Shown one piece after another: positions 24,301 to 33,288 of a stretch of 45,684 nucleotides of DNA (position 1 is its first letter; each line of letters begins with the position of its first letter). The notes beneath the pieces were generated by a model. It made no database searches. It saw nothing but the letters and a program-made list of their open reading frames with translations, and was not told where the DNA came from. The translations under genes and the position numbers were made by a program. Source of the stretch: Collinsella sp. (GTDB lineage: Bacteria > Actinomycetota > Coriobacteriia > Coriobacteriales > Coriobacteriaceae); contig DXZQ01000006.1 in the NCBI GenBank assembly GCA_019419585.1, positions 51,131 through 96,814 of the forward strand. Reading direction: 5' to 3'.

Positions 24301-24328
24301 TTCCTGTAACGCAAATTGCGTTAACCGA

Positions 24329-25081
<753 letters not shown>

Positions 25082-25093
25082 GATAGGACCTCC

Positions 25094-26455
25094 TTACAGA
25101 CCGGCGATGTGGTCGGCGGGCGTCGCGACAACCTGTCCGGCGCTCTTGGCGGGACGCTTCTTCTTGGTTTCGGCCGTCCCCAGAAGCCTCGCCTCAAGAC
25201 CGCTCACCAAGCGAGCAAGCGGCAGGGTGATGACCAGGTAGAACAGCGCGGCAACCACATACGGCGTAATGGAACCCGTCGTGGCCACGATGGTACGGGC
25301 GTTCATGACGATCTCGACCACGCCCACGGCCGCGAGCAGCGACGTATCCTTGTAAAGCAGGATAAACTCGCTGGTCAGCGTAGGCAGGACATTGCGGAAC
25401 GTCTGCGGAATCATAACGTAGAGCAGCGTCTGGAAGGCGTTCATGCCCAGCGAGCGCGCGGCCTCGTTTTGGCCCTTGGGGATCGACTGAATACCGGCGC
25501 GGAAGATCTCGCACAGGTAGGCGGACGAGTTCATGGCCATGACGATGACGCCCAGCACATAATCGTCAACCTTGACGCCGGCCAGCGGCAGGCCAAAGAA
25601 CGCGATGTAGATCTGCAGGAACGCCGGCGTACCGCGGATGATATTCACATAGATGCCGGCAAGGCAACGCAGGATGCGCGACTTGGAGATGCGCATGAGT
25701 GACAAGGCAAAGCCAAAGGGAATGGCCAACGGAAATGCCACGAGCACGATCGAGAGCGACATGAGGAAGCCTTTGAAGACGATCGGCAGGCTCTGAACCA
25801 AAATGACCGGGTTCAGGAACAGGCGAAGGAACATGTTGGAATTCCATGCCTCGACCCACGGCTGCTCCTTAAGGTCGGCCAGGAAGTTATCGAATGCCGT
25901 CACGCCCTTAATCTCGACGGAAGGAATCTTGGAGATCTTCTTGGTTGAACCGGCAGCCAACGTGTAGGTGCCGTTAAAAGCCTCGTCGCCGCCCTCGACG
26001 GGGAAGGTCACGCCGTAGACCTCGACACGGAAATAGCCGCCGGCCGGAGCCGTCTCGCCAAAATCGATCTTGAGCGTCTGGCCGTCGACCTTGCACGTAG
26101 GCTTCATGGGCGCACGGTCCATGAGGTCATCGCCCGAGAGCATCGTCAATCGCGTGTCATCGGCACCAAACGTCGTGCCGTCGACAAACGTCAGCGAAAG
26201 ACCGCTCAGCTCCTCGTCGGCATCGGCCTGAACTTCCCAGGTAATTCGCGTCTCGGTGCCGCCGACCACAGCGCTGCCCGAACCGGTGTTGGGTCGGGCG
26301 GTGATCTTTGCGGTCTCAAGCGCCTGGGCGGTCGTGGGCGCATATGCCCCCGCGCACACCAGCGCGAGCGCCACGGCCATGACGCAGGCTAGCTTTTTGA
26401 GCAAGGCGGGCAGTGGAAAACGCTGCTCCGCGGCCCCTTTGTTCAGTCGAGACAA
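25094..26455 (-). CDS. Amino-acid ABC transporter permease with an exported N-terminal domain
   Basis: A 453-residue protein, about twice the usual HisM/GlnP length. Residues about 20-45 (LACVMAVALALVCAGAYAP, TTAQALE) look like a signal peptide or first membrane anchor. Residues about 46-215 are beta-rich and without Cys (TRITWEVQADADEELSGLSL; YFRVEVYGVTFPVEGGDEAF). The rest is a normal HisM-type permease with the EAA loop IPKGQNEAARSLGMNAFQTL. TTG 26455 is chosen because AGGAG lies 5 nt before it; the frame upstream is not supported. The extra domain probably lies outside the membrane and may bind substrate or dock the binding protein. Confidence 0.82.
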   Translation of the reverse strand: MSRLNKGAAEQRFPLPALLKKLACVMAVALALVCAGAYAPTTAQALETAKITARPNTGSGSAVVGGTETRITWEVQADADEELSGLSLTFVDGTTFGADDTRLTMLSGDDLMDRAPMKPTCKVDGQTLKIDFGETAPAGGYFRVEVYGVTFPVEGGDEAFNGTYTLAAGSTKKISKIPSVEIKGVTAFDNFLADLKEQPWVEAWNSNMFLRLFLNPVILVQSLPIVFKGFLMSLSIVLVAFPLAIPFGFALSLMRISKSRILRCLAGIYVNIIRGTPAFLQIYIAFFGLPLAGVKVDDYVLGVIVMAMNSSAYLCEIFRAGIQSIPKGQNEAARSLGMNAFQTLLYVMIPQTFRNVLPTLTSEFILLYKDTSLLAAVGVVEIVMNARTIVATTGSITPYVVAALFYLVITLPLARLVSGLEARLLGTAETKKKRPAKSAGQVVATPADHIAGL

Positions 26456-26523
26456 GGTGGCTCCTATCGTAGAAGTTGCCGGCAAAACGAGACGGAAACG
26501 CTCTCCGTCAAGAGAAGCGCAAA

Positions 26524-26550
26524 GGCCCTCTCCGCAAAACGGAAAGGGCC
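26524..26550 (-). terminator. Intra-operon attenuator after the binding-protein gene
   Basis: An 11-bp stem GGCCCTCTCCG/CGGAAAGGGCC with a 5-nt loop lies 18 nt past the binding-protein stop codon and ends on the minus strand in CCTTTGCG. It would make the binding protein more abundant than the permease and ATPase, as is usual for such operons. Confidence 0.6.
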
Positions 26551-26567
26551 CGCGCGCAATCAAGTAG

Positions 26568-27428
26568 TTATTTGATGTTGTACTTAGCCATGAGGGCGTC
26601 AACGGTACCGTCGTCGGTCAGGTCCTTGATGGCCTGGTTGATGTCGTCCTTGAGCTTGGTATTGCCCTGGTTGATGGCGATGGCGTACTCCTCGCCGGTG
26701 CTGACCTGCTTGATGGTCTGGCAGGTGTTGAACTGCTCGGCGGTCAGCTGGCTGGCAACGGAGCGGTTGGTGACTACGGCGTCACCCTTATCGGACTGCA
26801 GGGCGCTGAAGCACTCGGTAGCGTCCTTGTAGGGGACGATCTTGGCCTTGGGGAAGTTCTCCTGGGCAAAGGCTTCGGCGGTCGATCCAGACTGGACGAT
26901 GATGGTAGCGTCAGCGTTGTTGAGCTTCTCGCTGTAGTTGTCGGCCGTGATGTCGGTGTTATCGACCTTGGTCACGATAGCCTGATCGTCCATGTAGTAG
27001 GAATCGGAGAAAGTAACTTCCTTCTCACGCTCGGGAGTGTCGGTGATAGCCGCGATAGCGACGTCGTACTTGGCGCCCGAAGCAACGCCGGGGACGAGCG
27101 TGTCGAAGTCGTTGTTGACGTACTCGACATCCAGACCCAACTTGTCACCGATAGCCTTGATGAGTTCAAGGTCAAAGCCCTGGTAGTCGCCGTTGTCATC
27201 CTTGTACTCAAACGGCGCGTACTCGGCAGAGGTGCCGACGGTGAGCGTACCGTCCTTGACGAGCGCGTACTCCTTGGAGCCGTCGACCTTCTCGACCTTA
27301 GCGTCGTCAGAGCTGCTGGAACCGGCATCGGAACCAGAGGTGGCGTTGGACGAGCCGCAGCCCGTCAGTGCGAGGGCGAGCGCCATGGCGCCCGTGGCTG
27401 CAAACGCGCCAAGCTTCTTGAGCTTCAT
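26568..27428 (-). CDS. Amino-acid ABC transporter substrate-binding lipoprotein (SBP_bac_3)
   Basis: A 286-residue lipoprotein. The signal peptide MKLKKLGAFAATGAMALALA ends in the lipobox LTGC, followed by a Ser/Asp-rich linker. The family-3 fold follows: LTVGTSAEYAPFEYKDDNGD, YQGFDLELIKAIGDKLGLD, DVAIAAITDTPEREKEVTFS and VQSGSTAEAF. It captures a polar amino acid at the outer face of the membrane. ATG 27428 has AAGGAG upstream; the longer frame is unsupported. It is the first gene of the operon and has its own promoter. Confidence 0.93.
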   Translation of the reverse strand: MKLKKLGAFAATGAMALALALTGCGSSNATSGSDAGSSSSDDAKVEKVDGSKEYALVKDGTLTVGTSAEYAPFEYKDDNGDYQGFDLELIKAIGDKLGLDVEYVNNDFDTLVPGVASGAKYDVAIAAITDTPEREKEVTFSDSYYMDDQAIVTKVDNTDITADNYSEKLNNADATIIVQSGSTAEAFAQENFPKAKIVPYKDATECFSALQSDKGDAVVTNRSVASQLTAEQFNTCQTIKQVSTGEEYAIAINQGNTKLKDDINQAIKDLTDDGTVDALMAKYNIK

Positions 27429-27485
27429 AATCAGTCTCCTTCCAGTGACCCCGTTTGATTCAGAGGTCTGCAAAAACTGTTGGCT

Positions 27486-27514
27486 ATTATGCACCCGGAA
27501 TTACGAATCTGCAA
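27486..27514 (-). promoter_or_regulatory. Promoter of the amino-acid ABC transporter operon
   Basis: On the minus strand TTGCAG (27514-27509) and CATAAT (27491-27486) are separated by 17 nt, about 60 nt before the binding-protein start codon. Confidence 0.5.
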
Positions 27515-27575
27515 TGAGAAAACTGATTGAAACAAACCCATAACGTGAATGGAATACTCCACTTAGCAACAGTCA

Positions 27576-28442
27576 TTACTGCTGCAATGACCTTAACAGT
27601 TTGATTTCAGCTGCATAACCTGCAAGTTCGTTCGGCGTCTCCAAAATAAATGGAAGTGCACGCAAGCGGCTATTCGATACAATATTCTGCATAACCTGCA
27701 TACCGCCGCCAAACTCTTCACTACCCAGGTAGCCCTTGCCGATGCACTCGTGGCGATCCTTATGGGCGCCGCAGGGGTTCTTGGAGTCATTGATATGCAC
27801 GGCGCGCAAGCGCTCGATACCCACCACGCGGTCGAACTCGTCGAGTACGCCGTCCAGGTCATGGATGATGTCGTAGCCAGCATCATTCACATGGCAGGTG
27901 TCCAAACAAACGCCCAGCTTATCGGACAGCTCCGGGCACTTGGCGGCAACGCCCTCGATAATGCGCGTCAGCTCTTCAAAGCTACGGCCCACCTCGGTGC
28001 CCTTGCCCGCCATGGTCTCAAGCAATACCGTCGTCTGCTGTCCCTCAAACATCACCTGGCACAGCGTGTCGACAATCATCTGAATGCCGGCGTCTGCCCC
28101 CTGTCCCACATGCGCACCGGGATGGAAGTTGTAGTAGTTGCCGGGCAGTGCTTCCAGACGCTGCAAATCTTCCGCCATAGCCTCCAAGGCAAACTCGCGC
28201 GCTCGCTCCTTAGCGGAGCAGGGGTTATAGGTATACGGGGCATGCGCCACCAGCGGTCCAAAGTCGTTTTGCGCCATAAGCTCGCGCAGAGCCGCCACGT
28301 CATCCATGTCAAGGTCTTTTGCCTTGCCACCGCGCGGGTTGCGCGTAAAGAACGCAAAGGTATTGGCGCCAATGGACAACGCCGTCTCCCCCATCGCCCG
28401 ATAGCCCTTCGTCGTCGAAAGATGACACCCGATCGTCAGCAT
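27576..28442 (-). CDS. nfo: Endonuclease IV (AP endonuclease)
   Basis: A 288-residue endonuclease IV. It cleaves 5' to abasic sites in base-excision repair, using three Zn ions. Visible ligands and motifs: GCHLST at the N-terminus, PLVAHAPYTYN, YYNFHPGAHVGQG, LLETMAGKGTEVG, CLDTCHVNDAGYD, and HINDSKNPCGAHKDRHECIG followed by KGYLG. ATG 28442 is preceded by GAGGGAGTTGGAG; the longer upstream frame reads into a palindromic element and is not used. Confidence 0.93.
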   Translation of the reverse strand: MLTIGCHLSTTKGYRAMGETALSIGANTFAFFTRNPRGGKAKDLDMDDVAALRELMAQNDFGPLVAHAPYTYNPCSAKERAREFALEAMAEDLQRLEALPGNYYNFHPGAHVGQGADAGIQMIVDTLCQVMFEGQQTTVLLETMAGKGTEVGRSFEELTRIIEGVAAKCPELSDKLGVCLDTCHVNDAGYDIIHDLDGVLDEFDRVVGIERLRAVHINDSKNPCGAHKDRHECIGKGYLGSEEFGGGMQVMQNIVSNSRLRALPFILETPNELAGYAAEIKLLRSLQQ

Positions 28443-28465
28443 CTCCAACTCCCTCTTCATCAGTC

Positions 28466-28524
28466 GCGGTGAAATACGGTCTATTGGTGCCCTATTTTGG
28501 CGCAAACAGACCGTATTCCACCGC
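28466..28524. repeat. 59-nt palindromic element
   Basis: Arms 28466-28482 and 28508-28524 (17 nt, one mismatch, starting GCGGTGAAATACGGTCT) enclose a 25-nt loop whose ends (ATTGGTGCC, GGCGCAAAC) can also pair with G-U help. It lies 15 nt after the aldo-keto reductase stop codon and could act as its terminator, but has no T run. It may be another REP-like element. Confidence 0.6.
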
Positions 28525-28538
28525 ACGTTATAAAAGGG

Positions 28539-29729
28539 TCATGAGGAGCGCGTTTTGCTGAAGACTTTAAGCATGACCGTTACGGGGCCAGGCTGGAAAC
28601 GTCGGCGCACATCGTCGAGACGCCCGGGGATATCGATGTGCTGCGGACAGTGACGTGCGCATTTGCCGCATTTGACGCAATTGCCCACCAGCTTGGGCTC
28701 GTTCGTCCGCACCGCGCTCGCCGTAAAGTACTGCGATAGACCCGTAAACCAGCTGTGCGCATAGCTCGCGTTGTAGGCGGCAAAGCAGCCGGGAATGTTG
28801 ATACCCTTGGGACATGGCATGCAGTAGCCGCATCCCGTGCAGGGCACGCGATTCGATTTTTCAAACTCCGCCAGCACGCGTGCGATGGTATCGAGCTGAG
28901 CGGCTGTCATCGAATCCGGCAGGGCCCGATCGGCCAGCACCGCGTTCTCGTCCACCTGCGCGGTATCGGTCATGCCCGAAAGCAGCATCGTGACTTGAGG
29001 ATGGTTCCACACCCACGAAAGGCCCCAAGCAGCCGGCGTCTTCAGGTACGGATCGCGTACGTCATCGAGCACGGCGCGGGCCCGCGGAGGCAGCTTGCCC
29101 GCCAGGCGTCCGCCCAAAAGCGGTTCCATCACAAACACCGCGAGCCCGCGCTCGGCGGCTGCTATAAGTCCCGCCGTTCCCGCTTGGTAGCGCTCTCCAG
29201 CGTAGTTGTACTGAATCTGGCAAAAATCCCAGTCATACGCGTCGAGCATCGTGAGGAAGTCCGCCGCACTGCCGTGATACGAAAAACCTATCTGGCGAAT
29301 ACGCCCCGCAGCCTTTTGGTGCGCAATCCAGTCTTCGATGCCCAACGCCACCACGCGCTCCCACTGGGCGGGCGAAGTGATGTTGTGCATAAGGTAATAG
29401 TCGATATGGTCGGTCCGCAGGCGACGCAGTTGCTCGTCGAAGAACCGGTCGAAATCCTCCGCGCACTTGCACGAAGCGTGCGGCAACTTGGTCGCCAGCA
29501 ACACCCGGTCGCGCAGCCCCAAGCGCTCAAGTGAGGCGCCCACGCACGCCTCGTTACCGGGATAGAGATACGCAGTATCCAGATAATTAATCCCCTGCTC
29601 CACCGCATGGGAAATGATGGCATCGGCTGTCTTCGCATCGGGGTGTCCCGGCGAACCGGGAAACCTCATGCAGCCCAGACCCAGAGCAGATATTCGGTTA
29701 CCACTTTTGGGGTCAACGCGGTATTGCAC
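28539..29729 (-). CDS. Aldo-keto reductase with C-terminal 4Fe-4S ferredoxin domain
   Basis: A 396-residue protein. Residues about 1-300 are an aldo-keto reductase barrel: SALGLGCMRFP, NYLDTAYLYPGNEACVG with the catalytic Tyr, LLATKLPHA with the Lys, and YYLMHNITSP. The C-terminal 100 residues hold cysteine clusters CTGCGYCMPCPKGINIPGCF and CVKCGKCARHCPQHIDIPG, expected to bind two 4Fe-4S clusters. Such fusions are common in anaerobes; the substrate is unknown. GTG 29729 is preferred to ATG 29747 because AAGGGAGG lies 4 nt upstream of it. Confidence 0.85.
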   Translation of the reverse strand: MQYRVDPKSGNRISALGLGCMRFPGSPGHPDAKTADAIISHAVEQGINYLDTAYLYPGNEACVGASLERLGLRDRVLLATKLPHASCKCAEDFDRFFDEQLRRLRTDHIDYYLMHNITSPAQWERVVALGIEDWIAHQKAAGRIRQIGFSYHGSAADFLTMLDAYDWDFCQIQYNYAGERYQAGTAGLIAAAERGLAVFVMEPLLGGRLAGKLPPRARAVLDDVRDPYLKTPAAWGLSWVWNHPQVTMLLSGMTDTAQVDENAVLADRALPDSMTAAQLDTIARVLAEFEKSNRVPCTGCGYCMPCPKGINIPGCFAAYNASYAHSWFTGLSQYFTASAVRTNEPKLVGNCVKCGKCARHCPQHIDIPGRLDDVRRRFQPGPVTVMLKVFSKTRSS

Positions 29730-29892
29730 GGCCCCTCCCTTCGCCATCAGCGCCCCGGCAAGGCGAAACACAATGGTCACGCGGCCGAAACATCGTGGAA
29801 TCGCAATCGAGAACGTATCGTAACGCAGCAGAAATCGAGCTGTCACGGCACCGCTTTAACATCAGCAAAAAGCCCGATGAAAGGAGTCACCC

Positions 29893-30662
29893 ATGCCCGC
29901 GCTCGACCTTTGGAACCTCGCATCCCAGCTCAAAAGCACCGATTATCGCTGGGTTGACCTCACCCATACGCTCTCGTGCGACACCCCGCACTGGTTTGGC
30001 TTTGAGCCATTTGAGTCCACCAAGCTCTTCGACTACCTGCCCGGCACGCCCGAAGATATGCTCGCGCCCATGCGTTGCTTCCAGTATTCGGTCGCCTCGC
30101 AGTACGGCACCCACGTCGACGCGCCGCGCCACTTCCATGTCGATGGCCGCTCCCTTGGCGAGATCGAACCTATCGAGTTTATGCATCCGCTCTGCGTCAT
30201 CGACAAGCACGAGGAGTGCGCCGCAAACCCCGACTTTATCCTGACCATCGATGACCTCAAGGCTTGGGAGGACGAGCACGGTCGCATTCCCAAGGACGCT
30301 TTCGTCGCCTTCCGCTCCGACTGGTCCAAGCTCGCCGACCTCGAAAACAAGGACGAGGACGGCCAACCCCACTACCCCGGCTGGGACCTCGATGCCATCA
30401 AATGGCTTGTAGAAGAGCGCAACATCGGTGCCATCGGCCACGAACCGGCAGACACCGACCCCGTAACCGTGACCACACGCGAGGATGCCTACCCCTACCC
30501 CGGCGAACAGTACATCCTCTCGGTCGACCGTTACCAGATTGAGGTCATGGACCATCTGGACGAGCTTCCCGCCACGGCGCCGTCATCTTCTGCACCTTCC
30601 CCAAGGTGCGTGATGGCGTCGGATATCCCGCACGTGTCTTTGCGGTCTGCCCCGCGTCATAA
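29893..30662 (+). pseudogene. Cyclase-family (kynurenine-formamidase-like) gene with a C-terminal frameshift
   Basis: The reading frame from ATG 29893 encodes a cyclase-family hydrolase with the metal motif YGTHVDAPRHFHVDGRSLGE, RWVDLTHTLSCDTPHWFG and NIGAIGHEPADTDPVT. Around 30573, after DELPAT, the frame goes wrong. The expected C-terminus, GAVIFCTFPKVRDGVGYPAR then VFAVCPAS, is encoded in the +1 frame and stops at 30660-30662. One missing base explains this. In the original frame translation would run on into unrelated sequence and the next gene. The active-site residues lie upstream of the shift, so a partly active product is possible. A sequencing error must be excluded. Confidence 0.75.
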
Positions 30663-30779
30663 GTTCCCATGCGTTTGTTCTTCTAAATACGGCCATCCGG
30701 TGCACGCGACATGGCCCGGCGGCATACAATCCATCAGACGCCCCATACGCGGTCGCCTTTTTATGGGGAGATGATTCAC

Positions 30780-31694
30780 ATGCAGATCAACAAGGTCGCC
30801 TTCATCGGCAAGGGCGGCGTGGGCCTGCTCTACGGCAGCATGATCGCCCAAGCGCTCGGCAACGACGCCGTCGAATACGTTATGGACGACGCGCGCTTTG
30901 AGCGCCACGCGGGTGATGCGCTCACCGTCAACGGCAAGCCCTGCGCGCTCAAGTCCGTCCGCGCGAGCGAGGCGACGCCCGTCGACCTGGTCATCCTCAC
31001 GGTCAAGACAACCGGACTCGACCAGGCGCTCAAGACTATGGAACGCATCGTAGGGCCCGACACGCTCATCGCATCCCTATGCAACGGCATCACGAGCGAG
31101 CAAAAGATTGCCGAGCGCTTTGGCTGGGAGCACACCGTCCTCGGAATCTGCCAAGGCATGGACGCTGTGTTTCTCAACGGCGCGCTCACCTTTACCAATG
31201 CGGGCGAGATCCGCTTTGGTGCGGCCGCCGGCACCGACCCCGCGACCGTCACCGCTATCGACGGGCTCTACACGCGCTGCGGCATCGCCCATACCGTCGA
31301 GCACGACATCGCACATCGCATGTGGGCCAAACTCATGCTCAACGACGGCATCAACCAGACCTGTATGGCCTACGGCGGCACCTACGGAAGCGCTACGGAG
31401 CAGGGCTCCGAGCAGCTCCGCAGTTTTGTCTCCGCCATGCGCGAGACGCTTGCAGTCGCCAATGCCGAGGGCATCGAGCTCACCGAGGAAGACCTGACGC
31501 AGATGGTGCGTCTCATAAAAGGGCTCGATCCCGCCGGCATGCCCTCGATGGCGCAAGACCGCATCGCTCAACGCAGAACCGAGGTCGAGGAATTTGCGGG
31601 TACCATCTGCCGCCTCGCGGCCAAGCACGGTATCCAGGCGCCACAGAACGAATGGCTCTATTCGCGCATCCGCGAAATCGAGGCCAGCTGGTAA
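30780..31694 (+). CDS. Ketopantoate reductase-family protein (PanE/ApbA)
   Basis: A 304-residue NADPH-dependent reductase. Residues 1-20 are the dinucleotide fold MQINKVAFIGKGGVGLLYGS; LVILTVKTTGLDQAL and SLCNGITSEQKI follow; the catalytic Lys is in AHRMWAKLMLNDGINQT; and the C-terminal domain has GLDPAGMPSMAQDRIAQRRT with the conserved Ser and Glu of the family. PanE reduces ketopantoate for CoA synthesis, but 2-hydroxyacid reductases of the same family occur. ATG 30780 is chosen over upstream starts because GGGGAG lies 9 nt before it. Confidence 0.85.
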   Translation: MQINKVAFIGKGGVGLLYGSMIAQALGNDAVEYVMDDARFERHAGDALTVNGKPCALKSVRASEATPVDLVILTVKTTGLDQALKTMERIVGPDTLIASLCNGITSEQKIAERFGWEHTVLGICQGMDAVFLNGALTFTNAGEIRFGAAAGTDPATVTAIDGLYTRCGIAHTVEHDIAHRMWAKLMLNDGINQTCMAYGGTYGSATEQGSEQLRSFVSAMRETLAVANAEGIELTEEDLTQMVRLIKGLDPAGMPSMAQDRIAQRRTEVEEFAGTICRLAAKHGIQAPQNEWLYSRIREIEASW

Positions 31695-31732
31695 CGCCGC
31701 CGCACCGCATCCAACAGTCTCAATAGCAAAAA

Positions 31733-31762
31733 CCGCCGCAAAGGGCACTCCCCTTGCGGCGG
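31733..31762. terminator. Bidirectional terminator between panE-like gene and small membrane gene
   Basis: A 13-position stem with one mismatch, CCGCCGCAAAGGG/CCCCTTGCGGCGG, with a 4-nt loop. On the minus strand GCGGCGG is followed by TTTTTGC, and on the plus strand by CTTCCTTCTT. Confidence 0.78.
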
Positions 31763-31802
31763 CTTCCTTCTTCATCTATGGGCAAAACCAGCTTCACAAC
31801 GG

Positions 31803-32009
31803 CTAGCGCCGCACCTGCGGCGTCTCGTCCTCGTCATCGCGACAAAGGGTCACGCCCGCACTTCCCAGCAGCGCTGCTGCGATGAGCGCGCCGACCACAA
31901 TAGGAGCAGCCCCGCACGAGCCCTGCATGCCTGCGACAAACGCAGCTGTAGGGCCAAGACAGCCAAGTACCAATGCGACGGCGGCGATAGCGATATCTCG
32001 AGCGTTCAT
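31803..32009 (-). CDS. Small membrane protein, 68 aa
   Basis: I do not recognise a family. The 68 residues hold two hydrophobic segments (IAIAAVALVLGCLGPTAAFV and PIVVGALIAAALLGSAGVTL) joined by a short Gly/Ser/Cys loop (AGMQGSCGAA) and a charged C-terminal tail RDDEDETPQVRR, so it is likely an integral membrane hairpin with the tail in the cytoplasm. An AAGTGGTC tract precedes the ATG. It ends at a shared bidirectional terminator. Supported by its hydrophobic pattern and clean boundaries, not by homology. Confidence 0.6.
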   Translation of the reverse strand: MNARDIAIAAVALVLGCLGPTAAFVAGMQGSCGAAPIVVGALIAAALLGSAGVTLCRDDEDETPQVRR

Positions 32010-32200
32010 GAGACCACTTCCTCCACGAGAAAGACCTTATTTCTCATGAACCAGTGTGCCCCGTATGCATACGCCCAGCGTACCGCCACGGTAAGGGCTC
32101 TGTTAGCTCAAACGCACATAAAGAAAGGGCGGCTTTACGTTGCCTAAAAGCTCAGTAAAGACGCCCGCCCATCATGTGCCTATTTTGCTCTGATAGCAGA

Positions 32201-32977
32201 TTACCAACCGGTGTAGTAATCGGTGGTTCCGGCGGCGCAGCCGGAGTCATAGACCTTGCAATCACCCTTGGAGCCCGTAAAGGTCGAGCCCTGGGCCATA
32301 TCGCCCGCGGCAACAACGTAATAGCCGTCGGAATCGCGCCAGAAGCCCTCAGAATCCTGAGTCCATTCGCCCGTGCGATAGTGATAAAGCACATTGCTGC
32401 TGTAATAGGTCTCGCGGCGCCCGTTGTAGTTATTGACACCCGCAGAGCGCGTCAGGCCCGATCCGTTCGCGTAGGACGCGGCAGACGCGTAGGACGGAGT
32501 GTAACCGGCGTTGTAGTACGAAGCCTGGGCGGCCTCGGCAGCCTCCGCCTCGGCTGCGGCGGCCTCGAGCGCTTCGCGCTTGGCATTCTCAAGCGCAGTG
32601 CGCAGCTCATCGAGCTCGGTCGACTTCGCGTCGACCTCCCCCATCGTCAAAAGGCTGCCCGCACCATCGATACAACCCTGCAGCACAGCGTGCTCGTCAT
32701 CGGTGGCATAGTCACCATACATATTCATAATGATCTGAGCGCGCATCTCAAGGGAATCGCGCTTGGCCTCCATCGAGGCGTTCCACTCCTGCATGGAACC
32801 ATAACCATCGCCGCGATAATCAACGGGCTGTACCAGCGTCGCCTCGGACGGCGTAGATCCAACCGTATCGGACAGTGTTGCCGCGTGGGCATCAGTTGCG
32901 CCGGCGCCTGCCAAAAGTGCCACGGTCAGAGCGGCGGAAAGGGCAGCGGCTTTCGGTTTTCGTGAATCGATCCTCAT
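32201..32977 (-). CDS. Secreted protein with coiled-coil and C-terminal 3D/DPBB-like region
   Basis: A 258-residue exported protein. The signal peptide runs to ALLAGAGATDAHAA (residue 32), with a typical AxA cleavage site. A middle helical region with many Ala and Glu (TALENAKREALEAAAAEAEA) is probably coiled coil. The C-terminal 85 residues, ending VYDSGCAAGTTDYYTGW and rich in Tyr and Gly, recall small secreted cell-wall domains of the 3D/double-psi barrel kind, but I am not certain. It probably sits in or near the peptidoglycan. ATG 32977 is preceded by GGAGG at 11 nt. The upstream frame is not supported. Confidence 0.7.
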   Translation of the reverse strand: MRIDSRKPKAAALSAALTVALLAGAGATDAHAATLSDTVGSTPSEATLVQPVDYRGDGYGSMQEWNASMEAKRDSLEMRAQIIMNMYGDYATDDEHAVLQGCIDGAGSLLTMGEVDAKSTELDELRTALENAKREALEAAAAEAEAAEAAQASYYNAGYTPSYASAASYANGSGLTRSAGVNNYNGRRETYYSSNVLYHYRTGEWTQDSEGFWRDSDGYYVVAAGDMAQGSTFTGSKGDCKVYDSGCAAGTTDYYTGW

Positions 32978-33196
32978 GTAGCTGGAAACCTCCGTAGTGC
33001 GTTTTTGCTGCGTTTGAGCTGCGTGTGATTCGATCGCGCTGCATAGTACCTCGAGCAAATCGCGACCTGCGGTTTTACTCAAAAGGCGCACGTCAATTGC
33101 GTAAAACTCACATCCTCTCAACAGGAGTTTTCCACAACTCGAATGCATAAAGCATGCCAAAAACCCTGTAATAGCGCCCTTCCTATGCAAAAAAGA

Positions 33197-33225
33197 CGCC
33201 TGCGCAACCATTGCTTGCGCAGGCG
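33197..33225 (-). terminator. Rho-independent terminator of metY
   Basis: A perfect 11-bp stem CGCCTGCGCAA/TTGCGCAGGCG with a 7-nt loop is followed on the minus strand by TCTTTTTTGC. Confidence 0.8.
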
Positions 33226-33288
33226 CCTTGAGCAGGCATTTATGCAGTTATACCTATCGAGTCGCAAGGGGTCCTTGCACAAGTCGCC

